A stretch of 52,574 nucleotides of DNA from Compostibacillus humi. Its GTDB lineage: Bacteria > Bacillota > Bacilli > Bacillales > Amphibacillaceae. This document shows positions 28,138-38,936 of this stretch, one piece after another. A program made the position numbers and the translations under genes. The stretch spans positions 1 to 52,574 of the forward strand of contig NZ_BMEV01000017.1 in NCBI RefSeq assembly GCF_014637175.1. Direction: 5' to 3'. Under the pieces are notes generated by a model that was not told where the DNA came from, did not search any database, and saw nothing but the letters and a program-made list of their open reading frames with translations. How positions within the stretch are numbered: position 1 is the first letter of the stretch; each line of letters begins with the position of its first letter.

Positions 28138-28174
28138 AAAGTCCCTATACTTCGAATGAGTATAGGGGCTTTTT
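28138..28174 (+). terminator. Terminator of citB
   Basis: CCCTATAC (28143-28150) pairs with GTATAGGG (28160-28167), extended by AAG/CTT, and followed by TTTTT. Confidence 0.88.
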
Positions 28175-28279
28175 AATTCTGACGTTTTTCTGAACAATTC
28201 CTGATCAGCTTTACAAAACGATTCGGAAGAAATACAATTTAATTATAGATACTTCACGTTTATACAAGGAGAGAATTCA

Positions 28280-28855
28280 ATGGTAAAAAAAATTGTAGCT
28301 GCATCCGTTTTAATCGTCCTCATTGGAATTGTTATCTATAATATTTGGGAACAAAAACCGCAAAATGAAGTTGCGGATAATTCCCAAACCGGAACAGAGG
28401 GGGCATATATCACTACTCAAAGTTCAATGTTGCAAGAAGGGGATGTGCCGCCTGATTTTGAGATGGAAACGATAGATGGACAAGTGGTGAAACTCTCTGA
28501 TCTGAAGGGAAAAAAAGTAATGGTTAATTTCTGGGCAACTTGGTGTCCGCCATGTAAAGAAGAAATGCCGGAAATTCAAAAATTTTACGATGCCCATAAA
28601 GATGATGTCGTGATTCTTGCTATTAACTCAACAACGGATGAAAATAGCGAACAGGATGTGTACGATTTTATTGATGAATATGGATATACGTTTCCGATAC
28701 CGATGGATAGAGAAGGGATTGCGAGGGATGCATACAATATTTTTGCCTATCCGACCACGATTTTTATCGGAACAGACGGATTAGTCCAGCATCCGGTAAA
28801 GGTCGGCCCGATGACCTATGAATTTATGGAAGAACAAGTCAACGCGCTGAATTAA
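28280..28855 (+). CDS. yneN: YneN, membrane-anchored thioredoxin-like protein (ResA/TlpA type)
   Basis: A 191-residue protein. An N-terminal uncleaved signal anchor covers about residues 4-22, a linker reaches 55, and the thioredoxin fold carries the redox motif CPPC (C89-C92) in NFWATWCPPCKEEMPE with the cis-proline in FAYPTT. The catalytic domain faces outside. The motif and TlpA-type insert suggest a reductant receiving electrons from CcdA, which is encoded at 21405. The exact substrate is unknown. AAGGAGAG precedes the ATG. Confidence 0.9.
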   Translation: MVKKIVAASVLIVLIGIVIYNIWEQKPQNEVADNSQTGTEGAYITTQSSMLQEGDVPPDFEMETIDGQVVKLSDLKGKKVMVNFWATWCPPCKEEMPEIQKFYDAHKDDVVILAINSTTDENSEQDVYDFIDEYGYTFPIPMDREGIARDAYNIFAYPTTIFIGTDGLVQHPVKVGPMTYEFMEEQVNALN

Positions 28856-28880
28856 TGATAAAAAATTATAAAATTTGCAA

Positions 28881-28928
28881 GATATGGCAATACTTCTTAT
28901 AAAAACAAAAGGAGTGAAGAGCCATATC
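28881..28928 (+). promoter_or_regulatory. Hairpin around the ribosome site of the FbpB-like gene
   Basis: GATATGGC (28881-28888) and GCCATATC (28921-28928) pair perfectly. The AAAGGAG (28908-28914) lies in the loop and the right arm ends one base before the TTG start. Confidence 0.5.
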
Positions 28929-28929
28929 A

Positions 28930-29064
28930 TTGAAGAAAAAATTAACTTTTGAGGAACTTGTTCAGGAAAACCGCAGACAAATTTTAGAAGACCGGGCATT
29001 AATGGAACAAATTGAAGAAAATTTAGAGAAAAAATTTCGAAAAACATGGAAAGATGCAAAATAA
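28930..29064 (+). CDS. Small FbpB-family basic protein
   Basis: A 44-residue frame beginning KKKLTFEELVQENRRQILED and ending in a basic tail. The F-E-E-L-V-x-E-N-x-x-x-I/L-L-x-D pattern is that of the FbpB (Fur-regulated basic protein) family; B. subtilis FbpB assists the small RNA FsrA in the iron-sparing response. No Fur box was recognised here. The start is uncertain: TTG 28930 is 15 bp from AAAGGAG, an unusually long distance, and the only nearer in-frame codon is ATA at 28924. It takes the position of sspN in B. subtilis and has its own terminator. Confidence 0.7.
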   Translation: MKKKLTFEELVQENRRQILEDRALMEQIEENLEKKFRKTWKDAK

Positions 29065-29073
29065 AAGGGAAGC

Positions 29074-29128
29074 AAATTCTCTTTCCTCGAGAGTTCATGG
29101 CGAACTTTTAGGAAAGAGAATTTTTTTT
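29074..29128 (+). terminator. Terminator of the FbpB-like gene
   Basis: A perfect 14-bp stem (29074-29087 with 29110-29123) whose loop contains a small GTTC/GAAC hairpin, followed by a run of T. Confidence 0.85.
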
Positions 29129-29188
29129 GTATAGTAAATCTCCAGTTAGAGAAAATATAGTTAGTTCAAAGAAAGGAGTGAGTCTTAA

Positions 29189-29431
29189 TTGGAAAGGAAT
29201 TATCAGCCTAACCCGGATGATCGAAGTGATAATGTAGAAAAGCTGCAAAATATGGTTCAAAATACGATCGAAAATATAGAAAAAGCAGAGGCTACATTGG
29301 AATATGCCTCAGGTGAAGAAAGGGAACAAATTCTTGCCAAAAACAGGCGCAGAGAAGAGGCGCTTGAAGGATTCCGACAAGAAATAAAAGAAGAATACCA
29401 GCATCAAAAAAAGAATAATAAAGAAGAATAA
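29189..29431 (+). CDS. tlp: Small acid-soluble spore protein Tlp
   Basis: An 80-residue, highly charged Tlp (thioredoxin-like spore protein) with NPDDRSDNVEKLQNMVQNTIENIE, the family signature. It is made in the forespore and stored in the spore core. The TTG start at 29189 follows AAAGGAG at 10 bp. A sigma-G promoter is expected but was not found with confidence. Terminators bound it on both sides. Confidence 0.94.
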   Translation: MERNYQPNPDDRSDNVEKLQNMVQNTIENIEKAEATLEYASGEEREQILAKNRRREEALEGFRQEIKEEYQHQKKNNKEE

Positions 29432-29444
29432 ATAAAGATAAGTC

Positions 29445-29477
29445 GAAAACCTCAAATCGGATGATTTGGGGTTTTTT
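29445..29477 (+). terminator. Terminator of tlp
   Basis: A near-perfect 13-bp stem (29445-29457 with 29462-29474) with a four-base loop and T run. Confidence 0.85.
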
Positions 29478-29554
29478 ATAATTCCTCCTCCAGCCATTTG
29501 CCAGCAAAATATGGTACGATACTATTGTTAACGATTGCTATGGAGGAATGAACT

Positions 29555-29980
29555 TTGGGAAAAATTGTAACACCAATAGAAGTACGCTATCAAGAAACAG
29601 ATCAGATGGGAGTTGTATACCACGCAAATTATTTAGTCTGGTTTGAAATAGGAAGAACGAAATTTGTAGAAAGCTTAGGATTAAGCTATGCAGCCATGGA
29701 GACGGAAAATGTCGTTTCCCCGGTAATTGATGCACAACTTACCTATAAGTCTCCCATACGCTATGGGGAAAAAGCATTTGTGGAAACGTGGCTGGAAGAC
29801 TATGATGGATTGCGGACAGTTTACGGCTACCACGTGTTAAATGAACATCAACAAATAGCGGTAAGCGGCATGACAAAGCACGTTATTGTTAAAAAAGATA
29901 CCTTTCGCCCGATATCGTTAAGAAGAGCCTTTCCGGACTGGCATAGGGCGTATATGATGCATTTAGAAGGAGAATCGTGA
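29555..29980 (+). CDS. yneP: YneP, hot-dog acyl-CoA thioesterase (4HBT type)
   Basis: A 141-residue hot-dog fold protein. The 4HBT motif YQETDQMGVVYHANYLVWFE places the catalytic aspartate at D16. Such enzymes hydrolyse acyl-CoA esters; the chain preference is unknown. TTG 29555 lies 8 bp after GGAGG. Its stop overlaps the start of yneQ by one base, implying translational coupling. Confidence 0.92.
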   Translation: MGKIVTPIEVRYQETDQMGVVYHANYLVWFEIGRTKFVESLGLSYAAMETENVVSPVIDAQLTYKSPIRYGEKAFVETWLEDYDGLRTVYGYHVLNEHQQIAVSGMTKHVIVKKDTFRPISLRRAFPDWHRAYMMHLEGES

Positions 29981-30315
29981 TGGCCTTTGGAATTAACCGG
30001 ACAGAACTTCGCAACTGGAAGGAAAATGTTGCAAAAGGAAATATTGCATTTCTTACCCACTACTGGTTAGATCCCCGTTTTCCGAATAGCTATACGGTAA
30101 CAAAAGTCGGCTGCAATGACGTGGAAAAGCTCATTGCCTGGGGACAACAGTACGGGTTAGACCCGAAATGGATTCATATGGATAAAAATTTTCCCCATTT
30201 TGATTTGTTCGGAGAATATCAAGTAAAGATTCTTAAGCAAGAGCAACAATGGGAACAATTGCAGCGGTTTAATTTATTACAGCAGGATAAAGGAAAAAAT
30301 ATTCAAGGAAAATAA
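29980..30315 (+). CDS. yneQ: YneQ, conserved protein of unknown function
   Basis: A 111-residue soluble protein of Bacillaceae. It is aromatic-rich (HYWLDPRFPNSYTVTKVGC; HMDKNFPHFDLFGEY) and shows no membrane helix or known catalytic motif. ATG 29980 is 7 bp after AGAAGGAG; a GTG at 29977 is possible. It is coupled to yneP, so a role connected with acyl-CoA cannot be excluded but is not shown. Confidence 0.85.
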   Translation: MAFGINRTELRNWKENVAKGNIAFLTHYWLDPRFPNSYTVTKVGCNDVEKLIAWGQQYGLDPKWIHMDKNFPHFDLFGEYQVKILKQEQQWEQLQRFNLLQQDKGKNIQGK

Positions 30316-30336
30316 CATTCCTTGAATATTTTTTCA
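30297..30336. terminator. Terminator between yneQ and yidD (likely bidirectional)
   Basis: A stem of about 14 bp (30297-30310 with 30318-30331) holds the yneQ stop codon in the loop. A and T runs flank it in both directions, serving also the converging yidD. Confidence 0.82.
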
Positions 30337-30351
30337 CAAAACAGATGCAGT

Positions 30352-30579
30352 TTAACTTTTACGCTCTTTTTCCGGAACGAGATCGACTCCTCCGGGATGG
30401 AAGGGATGACATTTGCTAATCCGTTTAATCGTTAAGTAGGCCCCTTTCCAAACGCCAAACCGGCGAAAAGCCTCCAGACTGTATTCAGAACATGTCGGAT
30501 AGAAACGGCACGTCGGCGGGGTAAACGGGCTGATTGCTTTCCGGTAAAATTGGATTAGTCCAATAAATAAATATTTCAC
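30352..30579 (-). CDS. yidD: YidD, membrane protein insertion efficiency factor
   Basis: A 75-residue protein with the YidD pattern: an amphipathic N-terminus ([18 protein letters not shown]), then [18 protein letters not shown] and [14 protein letters not shown]. It helps YidC insert membrane proteins. GTG 30579 was chosen, since the upstream GTG 30588 overlaps the AGAGG site; the resulting MK start agrees with relatives. It follows plsY by 18 bp and is probably co-transcribed. Confidence 0.93.
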   Translation of the reverse strand: MKYLFIGLIQFYRKAISPFTPPTCRFYPTCSEYSLEAFRRFGVWKGAYLTIKRISKCHPFHPGGVDLVPEKERKS

Positions 30580-30597
30580 AAGTGTCACCTCTGCTAG

Positions 30598-31179
30598 CTA
30601 CATCCACTTAATTTTCGGTTCTGTTCCTTTATAAATCCGCTTAATATTTTCCCGGTGACGGTAAAAAACAAATACTGTCAAAGCTGTAATGACGATGACG
30701 AGTATCACATCACGGAAAAACAAGGAAGTGAACACCGTAATTACTCCGGTTATCATCGATGATAAGGAAACATATTTCGTCAAATACAACGTAAGCAGAA
30801 AAGTTCCTACCATGATAAGAAACAGCAGCGGATAAATTCCGAGGATAATTCCGCCCGAAGTAGCGACAGCCTTTCCGCCCTTAAATTTGGCAAAAACAGG
30901 ATAGGTGTGCCCGATGACGGCAAATAAGCCGATAAGCAGTGGATGGATATCTGCGTCAAAAAGAATAGGAATCAGCACAGCGGCCGTTCCCTTTAAAATA
31001 TCCGCTAAAGTCACAATGATTCCCGCTTTTTTCCCGAGTATGCGGAAAGTGTTCGTCGCACCTAAATTGCCGCTTCCGTGTTCGCGAATATCCACGTTAT
31101 AACCGACTTTTCCAACGATTAAAGCGGAAGGTATGGAACCTAATATATAGGCAATTATCGCAAAAATGAAGAATTCCAT
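30598..31179 (-). CDS. plsY: Glycerol-3-phosphate acyltransferase PlsY
   Basis: A 193-residue enzyme with five membrane helices that acylates glycerol-3-phosphate with acyl-phosphate, the first step of phospholipid synthesis with PlsX. Conserved motifs seen are [47 protein letters not shown], which line the active site. It is divergent from yneT, as in B. subtilis (yneS). Confidence 0.96.
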   Translation of the reverse strand: MEFFIFAIIAYILGSIPSALIVGKVGYNVDIREHGSGNLGATNTFRILGKKAGIIVTLADILKGTAAVLIPILFDADIHPLLIGLFAVIGHTYPVFAKFKGGKAVATSGGIILGIYPLLFLIMVGTFLLTLYLTKYVSLSSMITGVITVFTSLFFRDVILVIVITALTVFVFYRHRENIKRIYKGTEPKIKWM

Positions 31180-31347
31180 GTATCATCCTACTTTCAGTAA
31201 TAATGGGTAAGTTCATTCTATCATAACGTTGGAAGAAAGAGCAGACTTCATTTTCATTATAATACGTTACATGTTATATTGTATACAATTAGAACTTCAA
31301 ATGTAAATTCGCAATCCAAAATATAAGTATGGAAGGCGGGATAATAA

Positions 31348-31767
31348 TTGACTTGGGAAAATCCATCCAATGAGGAATTGAAACAGATTTTGGAAGATGC
31401 TAAAACGATTGCCGTCGTTGGGTTATCAGACAATCCGGAACGAACATCCTATCAGATAGCAAAAATTATGCAGGAGATTGGGTATCGGATTATCCCGGTA
31501 AATCCGATGATTGAGGAAGTCCTTGGGGAAAAAGCGTATCCGTCATTATCGGATGTACCGGAAGATATCGATATTATCAACGTTTTCCGGCGCTCTGAAT
31601 TTTTGCCGGATATTGCGAAAGAAGCAGCAAAAACAAATGCCAAAGTTTTCTGGGCTCAGCAGGGCATTGTCAATGAAGAAGCATACAGCTACTTAAAGGA
31701 AAGAGGCTGGACGGTCGTGATGGATTTATGCATCAAAGTAGTTCACGCCGTATTAGTCAAAAAATAG
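31348..31767 (+). CDS. yneT: YneT, CoA-binding domain protein
   Basis: A 139-residue Rossmann-type CoA-binding protein similar to the N-terminal domain of succinyl-CoA ligases. It shows KTIAVVGLSDNPERTSYQIA and IIPVNP and the late VVMDLCIKV. It lacks a catalytic histidine domain. The biological role is unknown. The TTG start 31348 follows GGCGGG at 7 bp, on the opposite strand from plsY. It ends in a terminator. Confidence 0.92.
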   Translation: MTWENPSNEELKQILEDAKTIAVVGLSDNPERTSYQIAKIMQEIGYRIIPVNPMIEEVLGEKAYPSLSDVPEDIDIINVFRRSEFLPDIAKEAAKTNAKVFWAQQGIVNEEAYSYLKERGWTVVMDLCIKVVHAVLVKK

Positions 31768-31798
31768 CTCCCTTAAAGATTTTTAAGGGAGTTTTCCT
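31768..31798 (+). terminator. Terminator of yneT
   Basis: A perfect 9-bp stem (31768-31776 with 31783-31791) and TTTT tail. Confidence 0.8.
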
Positions 31799-34042
<2,244 letters not shown>

Positions 34043-34053
34043 GGGAGATTGAC

Positions 34054-36501
34054 TTGGCACAGTCAGAACAATTTTTAAATCTGCCTTTGGAGGAAGTGAT
34101 CGGTGACCGTTTTGGCCGATACAGCAAATACATTATTCAGGAGAGGGCATTGCCCGATGCAAGGGATGGTCTAAAACCGGTACAGCGCAGAATATTATTT
34201 GCGATGCATACGGAAAAAAATACTCACGATAAAGGATTCCGCAAGTCGGCAAAAACCGTTGGTACCGTTATCGGCAATTACCATCCCCACGGCGATACGT
34301 CTGTATATGAAGCGATGGTCCGGCTTAGCCAAGAGTGGAAAAATCGGAATATCCTCATTGAAATGCACGGAAATAACGGCAGCATTGACGGTGATCCCCC
34401 TGCTGCGATGCGTTATACGGAAGCAAGGCTTTCTCCCATTTCCTCAGAATTGCTTAGGGATATTGATAAAGAAACAGTCGATTTCATTGCCAATTTTGAC
34501 GAGACGACGATGGAACCCCTTGTGCTTCCGGCAAAATTTCCGAACCTGTTAGTCAATGGTTCAACTGGAATATCTGCAGGCTATGCTACAGATATTCCGC
34601 CCCACAATTTGGGTGAAGTCATTGATGGCGTCATTATGAAAATCGATCATCCGAACGCTGATGTTGAACAGTTAATGGAAGTGATTAAAGGTCCTGATTT
34701 TCCTACTGGCGGCATTATTCAAGGTGTGAAAGGAATAAAGGATGCCTACAAAACCGGGAAAGGGAAAGTGATTGTCAGGGCAAAAACGCGAATCGAAGCG
34801 ATACGGGGCAACCGGGAGCAAATCGTGATTGAAGAAATTCCTTTCGATGTCAATAAAGCAAGCTTAGTGAAAAAAATCGATGAATTGCGTCTCGACAGAA
34901 AAGTAGAAGGGATTGTGGAAGTAAGAGACGAAACAGATCGTACAGGGCTTCGGATTGTCGTTGAACTGAAACGAAATACAGACAGTGAAAGCGTGCTGAA
35001 TTATTTATATAAAAATACGGATTTACAGATTACGTATCATTTTAATATGGTGGCAATATTAAATCGGACGCCGAAATTGCTCTCTCTCCCAGAGATGCTT
35101 GATGCGTATATCGAACATCAAAAAGAAGTCGTTACCCGGAGCACCCAGTTTGATTTGCGAAAGGCAAAGAACCGGGCCCATATCGTCGAAGGATTAATAA
35201 AAGCGATTTCCGTTCTTGATGAGTTAATTGAACTGATTCGTTCTTCCAAGGATAAGCAGGATGCGAAAAAACGGATTATCGACGTGTTTGGCTTTACGGA
35301 GCAGCAGGCAGAGGCCATCGTTATGCTTCAGCTATACCGATTAACGAATACGGACGTTACCCAATTAAAAAAAGAACAGGAAGAACTGGAAAAACAGATA
35401 ACGGAATATGAAGCGATTCTTCAGAGCGAAAAGAAATTGCTTCAAACGATTAAAAAAGACTTGCGGCAGATGAAAAAGAAGTATGCCGATGAGCGGCGGA
35501 CAGAAATTGAAGAAAAAATTGAAGAATTAAAGATTAATATTGAAGTAATGGTTGCCAATGAGGATGTAGTCGTATCGGTAACGAAAGACGGCTATATGAA
35601 ACGGACGAGTTTAAGGTCCTATACCGCTTCCAACGGGGACGACTTCCCGATGAAAGACAATGATTATTTAATCTCTTTAATGGAATTGCATACGACGGAT
35701 AAAATTCTTTTGTTTACGAATAAAGGCAAATATATCATTATGCCGATTCATGAATTGCCGGATATCCGCTGGAAAGAATTAGGGATGCATATATCCCATC
35801 TCACTGCATTGGACAAGGATGAATTTTTCATCCAATGTATACCGATTCGGGAATTTGAAAACAATCAATACCTTGTATTCTTTACGAAAAAGGGCATGGC
35901 AAAGCGGAGTGAATTAAAATTATATGATAAGCAGCGGTATGGCAAAGGGCTGATTGCCCTAAATCTAAAAGATGGGGATGAAGTTATTTCGGTCCATCAG
36001 ACAAACGGCCATTATGATGTCTTTATTGCAACAGATAAGGGGTACGGGCTCTGGTATCACGAACAGGAAATTTCCGCCGTCGGTCAGCGGGCGGCTGGAG
36101 TGAAAGCAATCCAATTAAAAGATGAAGAACAAGTCGTTGGCGGAATCGTTTTTGATGAATTAGCCGAACCATCCCTCGTTGCCGTTACTCAGAGGGGAGC
36201 CTGCAAGCGTATGTCCTTAGGGGGTTTTGAAAAGTCTTCCCGGGCAAGAAGAGGACTTGTCATGCTTCGGGAATTAAAAGCAAAACCTCACCGTCTAAGA
36301 GGGTTTTTCGCCGTTTTCGGTGATGAATCCATTCATGTTCAGACGGAAAATGGCGAGGTACACCAATTTATGCCGCTGCAACTGCCGGAAAGCGACCGGT
36401 ATAGCAATGGTTCCTTTATTTTAGATACGGATACGACTGGTGAAGTTCAAGCAGTGTGGAAGGAATGCAATTATTACAAACCTTTTGACGAAAAATTTTG
36501 A
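34054..36501 (+). CDS. parC: DNA topoisomerase IV subunit A
   Basis: An 815-residue cutting subunit with the catalytic tyrosine Y121 in PAAMRYTEARLS and the C-terminal beta-pinwheel (repeats such as GYMKRTSLRSY, KGMAKRSELK and RGACKRMSLGGF). The quinolone-determining region reads HPHGDTSVYEAM: a threonine, T82, replaces the serine usual at the GrlA S80 position, while the glutamate E86 is kept. The TTG start follows AGGGGAG. It forms one operon with parE. A weak hairpin at 36529-36558 comes after the stop, without a T run. Confidence 0.97.
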   Translation: MAQSEQFLNLPLEEVIGDRFGRYSKYIIQERALPDARDGLKPVQRRILFAMHTEKNTHDKGFRKSAKTVGTVIGNYHPHGDTSVYEAMVRLSQEWKNRNILIEMHGNNGSIDGDPPAAMRYTEARLSPISSELLRDIDKETVDFIANFDETTMEPLVLPAKFPNLLVNGSTGISAGYATDIPPHNLGEVIDGVIMKIDHPNADVEQLMEVIKGPDFPTGGIIQGVKGIKDAYKTGKGKVIVRAKTRIEAIRGNREQIVIEEIPFDVNKASLVKKIDELRLDRKVEGIVEVRDETDRTGLRIVVELKRNTDSESVLNYLYKNTDLQITYHFNMVAILNRTPKLLSLPEMLDAYIEHQKEVVTRSTQFDLRKAKNRAHIVEGLIKAISVLDELIELIRSSKDKQDAKKRIIDVFGFTEQQAEAIVMLQLYRLTNTDVTQLKKEQEELEKQITEYEAILQSEKKLLQTIKKDLRQMKKKYADERRTEIEEKIEELKINIEVMVANEDVVVSVTKDGYMKRTSLRSYTASNGDDFPMKDNDYLISLMELHTTDKILLFTNKGKYIIMPIHELPDIRWKELGMHISHLTALDKDEFFIQCIPIREFENNQYLVFFTKKGMAKRSELKLYDKQRYGKGLIALNLKDGDEVISVHQTNGHYDVFIATDKGYGLWYHEQEISAVGQRAAGVKAIQLKDEEQVVGGIVFDELAEPSLVAVTQRGACKRMSLGGFEKSSRARRGLVMLRELKAKPHRLRGFFAVFGDESIHVQTENGEVHQFMPLQLPESDRYSNGSFILDTDTTGEVQAVWKECNYYKPFDEKF

Positions 36502-36590
36502 AAATATAGCTAATACTTTCTTATTCTCCCATTACCATGTAAAATGAAAGGGTAATGGAGACATTAGGGTTGCTTAACAGGCAACACCTT

Positions 36591-36619
36591 TTGTTCTCAC
36601 CGAATGTAAGCGCTATACT
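36591..36619 (+). promoter_or_regulatory. Sigma-A promoter of the acyl-CoA operon
   Basis: TTGTTC (36591-36596), 17 bp, TATACT (36614-36619), about 30 bp upstream of the first gene. Confidence 0.6.
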
Positions 36620-36620
36620 T
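36603..36620. promoter_or_regulatory. cre-like site (CcpA) overlapping the -10
   Basis: AATGTAAGCGCTATACTT agrees with the cre pattern WWTGNAARCGNWWWCAWW except for the inverted CA. Its place over the -10 would allow CcpA to shut off the operon when glucose is present. Confidence 0.5.
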
Positions 36621-36650
36621 CAATAATCTGACAAAGGGTGGTGGGGAAGA

Positions 36651-37793
36651 TTGGATTTTGAACTTACAAAAGAACAACAGATGGTAAGATCGATGGTACG
36701 GGAGTTTGCCGAGGAAGTCATTCGGCCAAGGGCGCTGGAAATTGACAAGGAAGCGAAATTTCCGGAAGACATATTCAAGCAGATGGGAGAATTAGGATTA
36801 TTAGGCATTCCCTTTCCGGAAGAATACGGGGGATCCGGAGGGGATACTCTCTCTTATGCCATTGCCGTTGAAGAAATCGGACGCGTCTGCGGCAGTACGG
36901 GCTTAAGCTATGCTGCAGCCGTTTCCCTCGGCGCCAGTCCTTTCTATTATTTTGGAACCGAAGAACAGAAACAAACATATTTAACCCCTCTTGCTGAAGG
37001 AAAAGCCCTTGCATCCTTTGGCTTAACCGAACCGAATGCGGGGTCTGACGCCGGAGGAACGAAAACGACAGCCGTACTCGACGAGGACGAATACGTCATT
37101 AATGGCGAAAAATGCTTTATTACAAATGCCAGCTACGCCAAAACACTGATAATTACAGCCGTGACAGGCAAAGACAGCAAAGGGAAAAATGCCATCACCG
37201 CTTTTATCGTTCCTACCGATACGGAAGGTGTGACGATAACGAGCAATTATGACAAGATGGGTGTTCGCGGTTCCAATACAGCGGAAATTGTGCTGGAAAA
37301 TGTCCGGGTACCGAAAGAAAATATTTTAGGGGAGAAAGACAAAGGGTTTAAACAATTTTTATACACGCTGGATGGAGGCCGAATTTCCATTGGCGCGTTA
37401 GGATTAGGCATAGCCCAGGCTTCATTGGATAAGGCGCTGCAATACGCCAAGGAAAGGAAACAGTTTGGCCAATCCATTTCCAAGTTCCAGGCGATTCAGT
37501 TTAAACTGGCAGATATGGCAATGGAAGTGGAATTAGCGAGAAATATGGTATACAAGGCTGCATGGCTGAAAGATAAAGGAAAAGCCTTTAAAAAAGAAGC
37601 AGCGTTCGCCAAGTTGTATGCAACGGAAACAGCTTTCCGCGCAGCAAATCAGGCGATTCAAATCCATGGCGGCTATGGATATATGCGGGAATATGAAGTG
37701 GAGCGGTATTTACGGGATGCCAAACTTTTAGAAATTGGCGAAGGTACATCAGAAATTCAGCGGTTAGTTATTGCCAGAGAATTAGGCTGTTAG
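36651..37793 (+). CDS. Acyl-CoA dehydrogenase (short/branched-chain type)
   Basis: A 380-residue FAD flavoenzyme introducing a double bond into acyl-CoA. FAD-binding blocks are [14 protein letters not shown] and CFITNASYA; the C-terminal [22 protein letters not shown] and [10 protein letters not shown] motifs hold the catalytic base at about E364, the position found in short-chain dehydrogenases and not in isovaleryl-CoA dehydrogenases. It resembles B. subtilis YngJ/MmgC. The start is TTG 36651. It heads an operon with a biotin carrier, a hydratase and a carboxyltransferase. The substrate may be short or branched acyl-CoA from amino acids; this is inferred. Confidence 0.9.
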   Translation: MDFELTKEQQMVRSMVREFAEEVIRPRALEIDKEAKFPEDIFKQMGELGLLGIPFPEEYGGSGGDTLSYAIAVEEIGRVCGSTGLSYAAAVSLGASPFYYFGTEEQKQTYLTPLAEGKALASFGLTEPNAGSDAGGTKTTAVLDEDEYVINGEKCFITNASYAKTLIITAVTGKDSKGKNAITAFIVPTDTEGVTITSNYDKMGVRGSNTAEIVLENVRVPKENILGEKDKGFKQFLYTLDGGRISIGALGLGIAQASLDKALQYAKERKQFGQSISKFQAIQFKLADMAMEVELARNMVYKAAWLKDKGKAFKKEAAFAKLYATETAFRAANQAIQIHGGYGYMREYEVERYLRDAKLLEIGEGTSEIQRLVIARELGC

Positions 37794-37836
37794 TTTACGA
37801 GCTTAATAGATTTGCAGAATGATAGGAGGAAGTACA

Positions 37837-38046
37837 ATGGAAGTGAAAGCAAGTATGGCAGGAAGCGTTTGGAAAGTATTGGTGAATACAGGAGATTCTG
37901 TACAGGAAGGCGACGACGTGATTATTTTGGAATCGATGAAAATGGAAATTCCAATTGCTGCCGAGTCTTCCGGAGTAGTAAAGGAAGTAAAGGTAAACGA
38001 AGGGGACTTCGTAAACGAAGACGATGTGCTCGTCGTACTGGAATAA
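37837..38046 (+). CDS. yngHB: Biotin/lipoyl attachment protein (YngHB type)
   Basis: A 69-residue stand-alone carrier domain with the biotinylation motif ESMKMEIP, the lysine lying between two methionines at about residue 36. The glycine-rich N-terminal MEVKASMAGSVWKVLV and the C-terminal VNEGDFVNEDDVLVVLE form the two hammerhead halves. In B. subtilis YngHB is the carrier partner of YngH (biotin carboxylase) and YngE. The AGGAGGAAG precedes ATG 37837. Here no biotin carboxylase gene is nearby, so that subunit must be supplied elsewhere or is lost. Confidence 0.92.
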   Translation: MEVKASMAGSVWKVLVNTGDSVQEGDDVIILESMKMEIPIAAESSGVVKEVKVNEGDFVNEDDVLVVLE

Positions 38047-38062
38047 TTGCTCGATTATATTA

Positions 38063-38101
38063 AAAAAGGAATTGGATAAAATGTTCATCCTTTTCCTTTT
38101 T
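38063..38101 (+). terminator. Internal hairpin between the biotin carrier and hydratase genes
   Basis: AAAAAGGAA plus GGAT (about 38063-38076) pair with ATCC and TTCCTTTTT (about 38087-38101); T-rich tail. It looks like a real terminator within the operon and may reduce expression of the two distal genes. Confidence 0.6.
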
Positions 38102-38138
38102 CTGCGTAGCAAGGAAATTTTAATTCGGGGTGATACAT

Positions 38139-38921
38139 ATGGAACCTCTCGTTACCTGGTCGAAAGCAGAAGATCATATTGCCGTAATGACATTAAACCG
38201 GAAAGAAGCTGCCAATGCAATGTCAAAACAGCTTTTAGATGATTTGAATATTGCGATTCAAGAAGTTGCACAAGACAACAGCATCTATTGTGCCATCCTT
38301 ACCGGTGCTGGGGAAAAGGCGTTTTGCGCCGGTGCAGACTTGAAGGAAAGAAAGACAATGACCGATGAACAAGTAACGGAAGCGGTGCGCTACATCGGCA
38401 ATACCGTTTCTGCTTTGGAAAAGATGCCAAAACCTGTGATTGCTGCCCTTAACGGTGCAGCCTATGGCGGAGGTTTAGAACTGGCGCTTGCATGTGATTT
38501 GCGAATAGCAGCGAAAGGAATAAAGCTCGGTTTAACCGAAACCTCATTAGCCATTATTCCTGGTGCAGGCGGAACCCAGCGATTGCCGCGGCTCATCGGA
38601 ATCGGCATGGCAAAAAAGCTGATTTATACAGCGAAACCAATTACGGCTGAAGAAGCGGAACGAATCGGCTTAGTGGAAGAAGTGGCGGAAAAGGAAGATT
38701 TGCTGGAGCAGGCGCTTCAGCTGGCAAGAACAATTGCTCAAAATGGGCCAATCGCTTTACAGCAGGCTAAATTGGCTATCAATAAAGGAATGGAAACCGA
38801 TTTGGATACTGGACTGGCGATAGAACATCTGGCATATCAAAAAACCATTCCGACAGAAGACCGTAAAGAAGGGCTGCTTGCCTTTAGCGAGAAAAGAAAA
38901 CCAAATTATCAGGGCAAATAA
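38139..38921 (+). CDS. Enoyl-CoA hydratase/isomerase (YngF-like)
   Basis: A 260-residue crotonase. The oxyanion-hole segments are AFCAGADLKER and AALNGAAYGGGLELALACD; the catalytic glutamates lie in the second of these and in LGLTETSLAIIPGAGGTQRLPR, giving an active hydratase pattern with both Glu. It resembles YngF of B. subtilis, thought to act on methylglutaconyl-CoA in leucine breakdown. ATG 38139 follows GGGGTGA. It is 15 bp from the carboxyltransferase. Confidence 0.9.
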   Translation: MEPLVTWSKAEDHIAVMTLNRKEAANAMSKQLLDDLNIAIQEVAQDNSIYCAILTGAGEKAFCAGADLKERKTMTDEQVTEAVRYIGNTVSALEKMPKPVIAALNGAAYGGGLELALACDLRIAAKGIKLGLTETSLAIIPGAGGTQRLPRLIGIGMAKKLIYTAKPITAEEAERIGLVEEVAEKEDLLEQALQLARTIAQNGPIALQQAKLAINKGMETDLDTGLAIEHLAYQKTIPTEDRKEGLLAFSEKRKPNYQGK

Positions 38922-38936
38922 GCGAGGAGTGGTAGG

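Noticed and set aside
36529-36558. Hairpin after parC as terminator
   Set aside because: The stem is about 8 bp with a long loop and no T run follows; left as uncertain.
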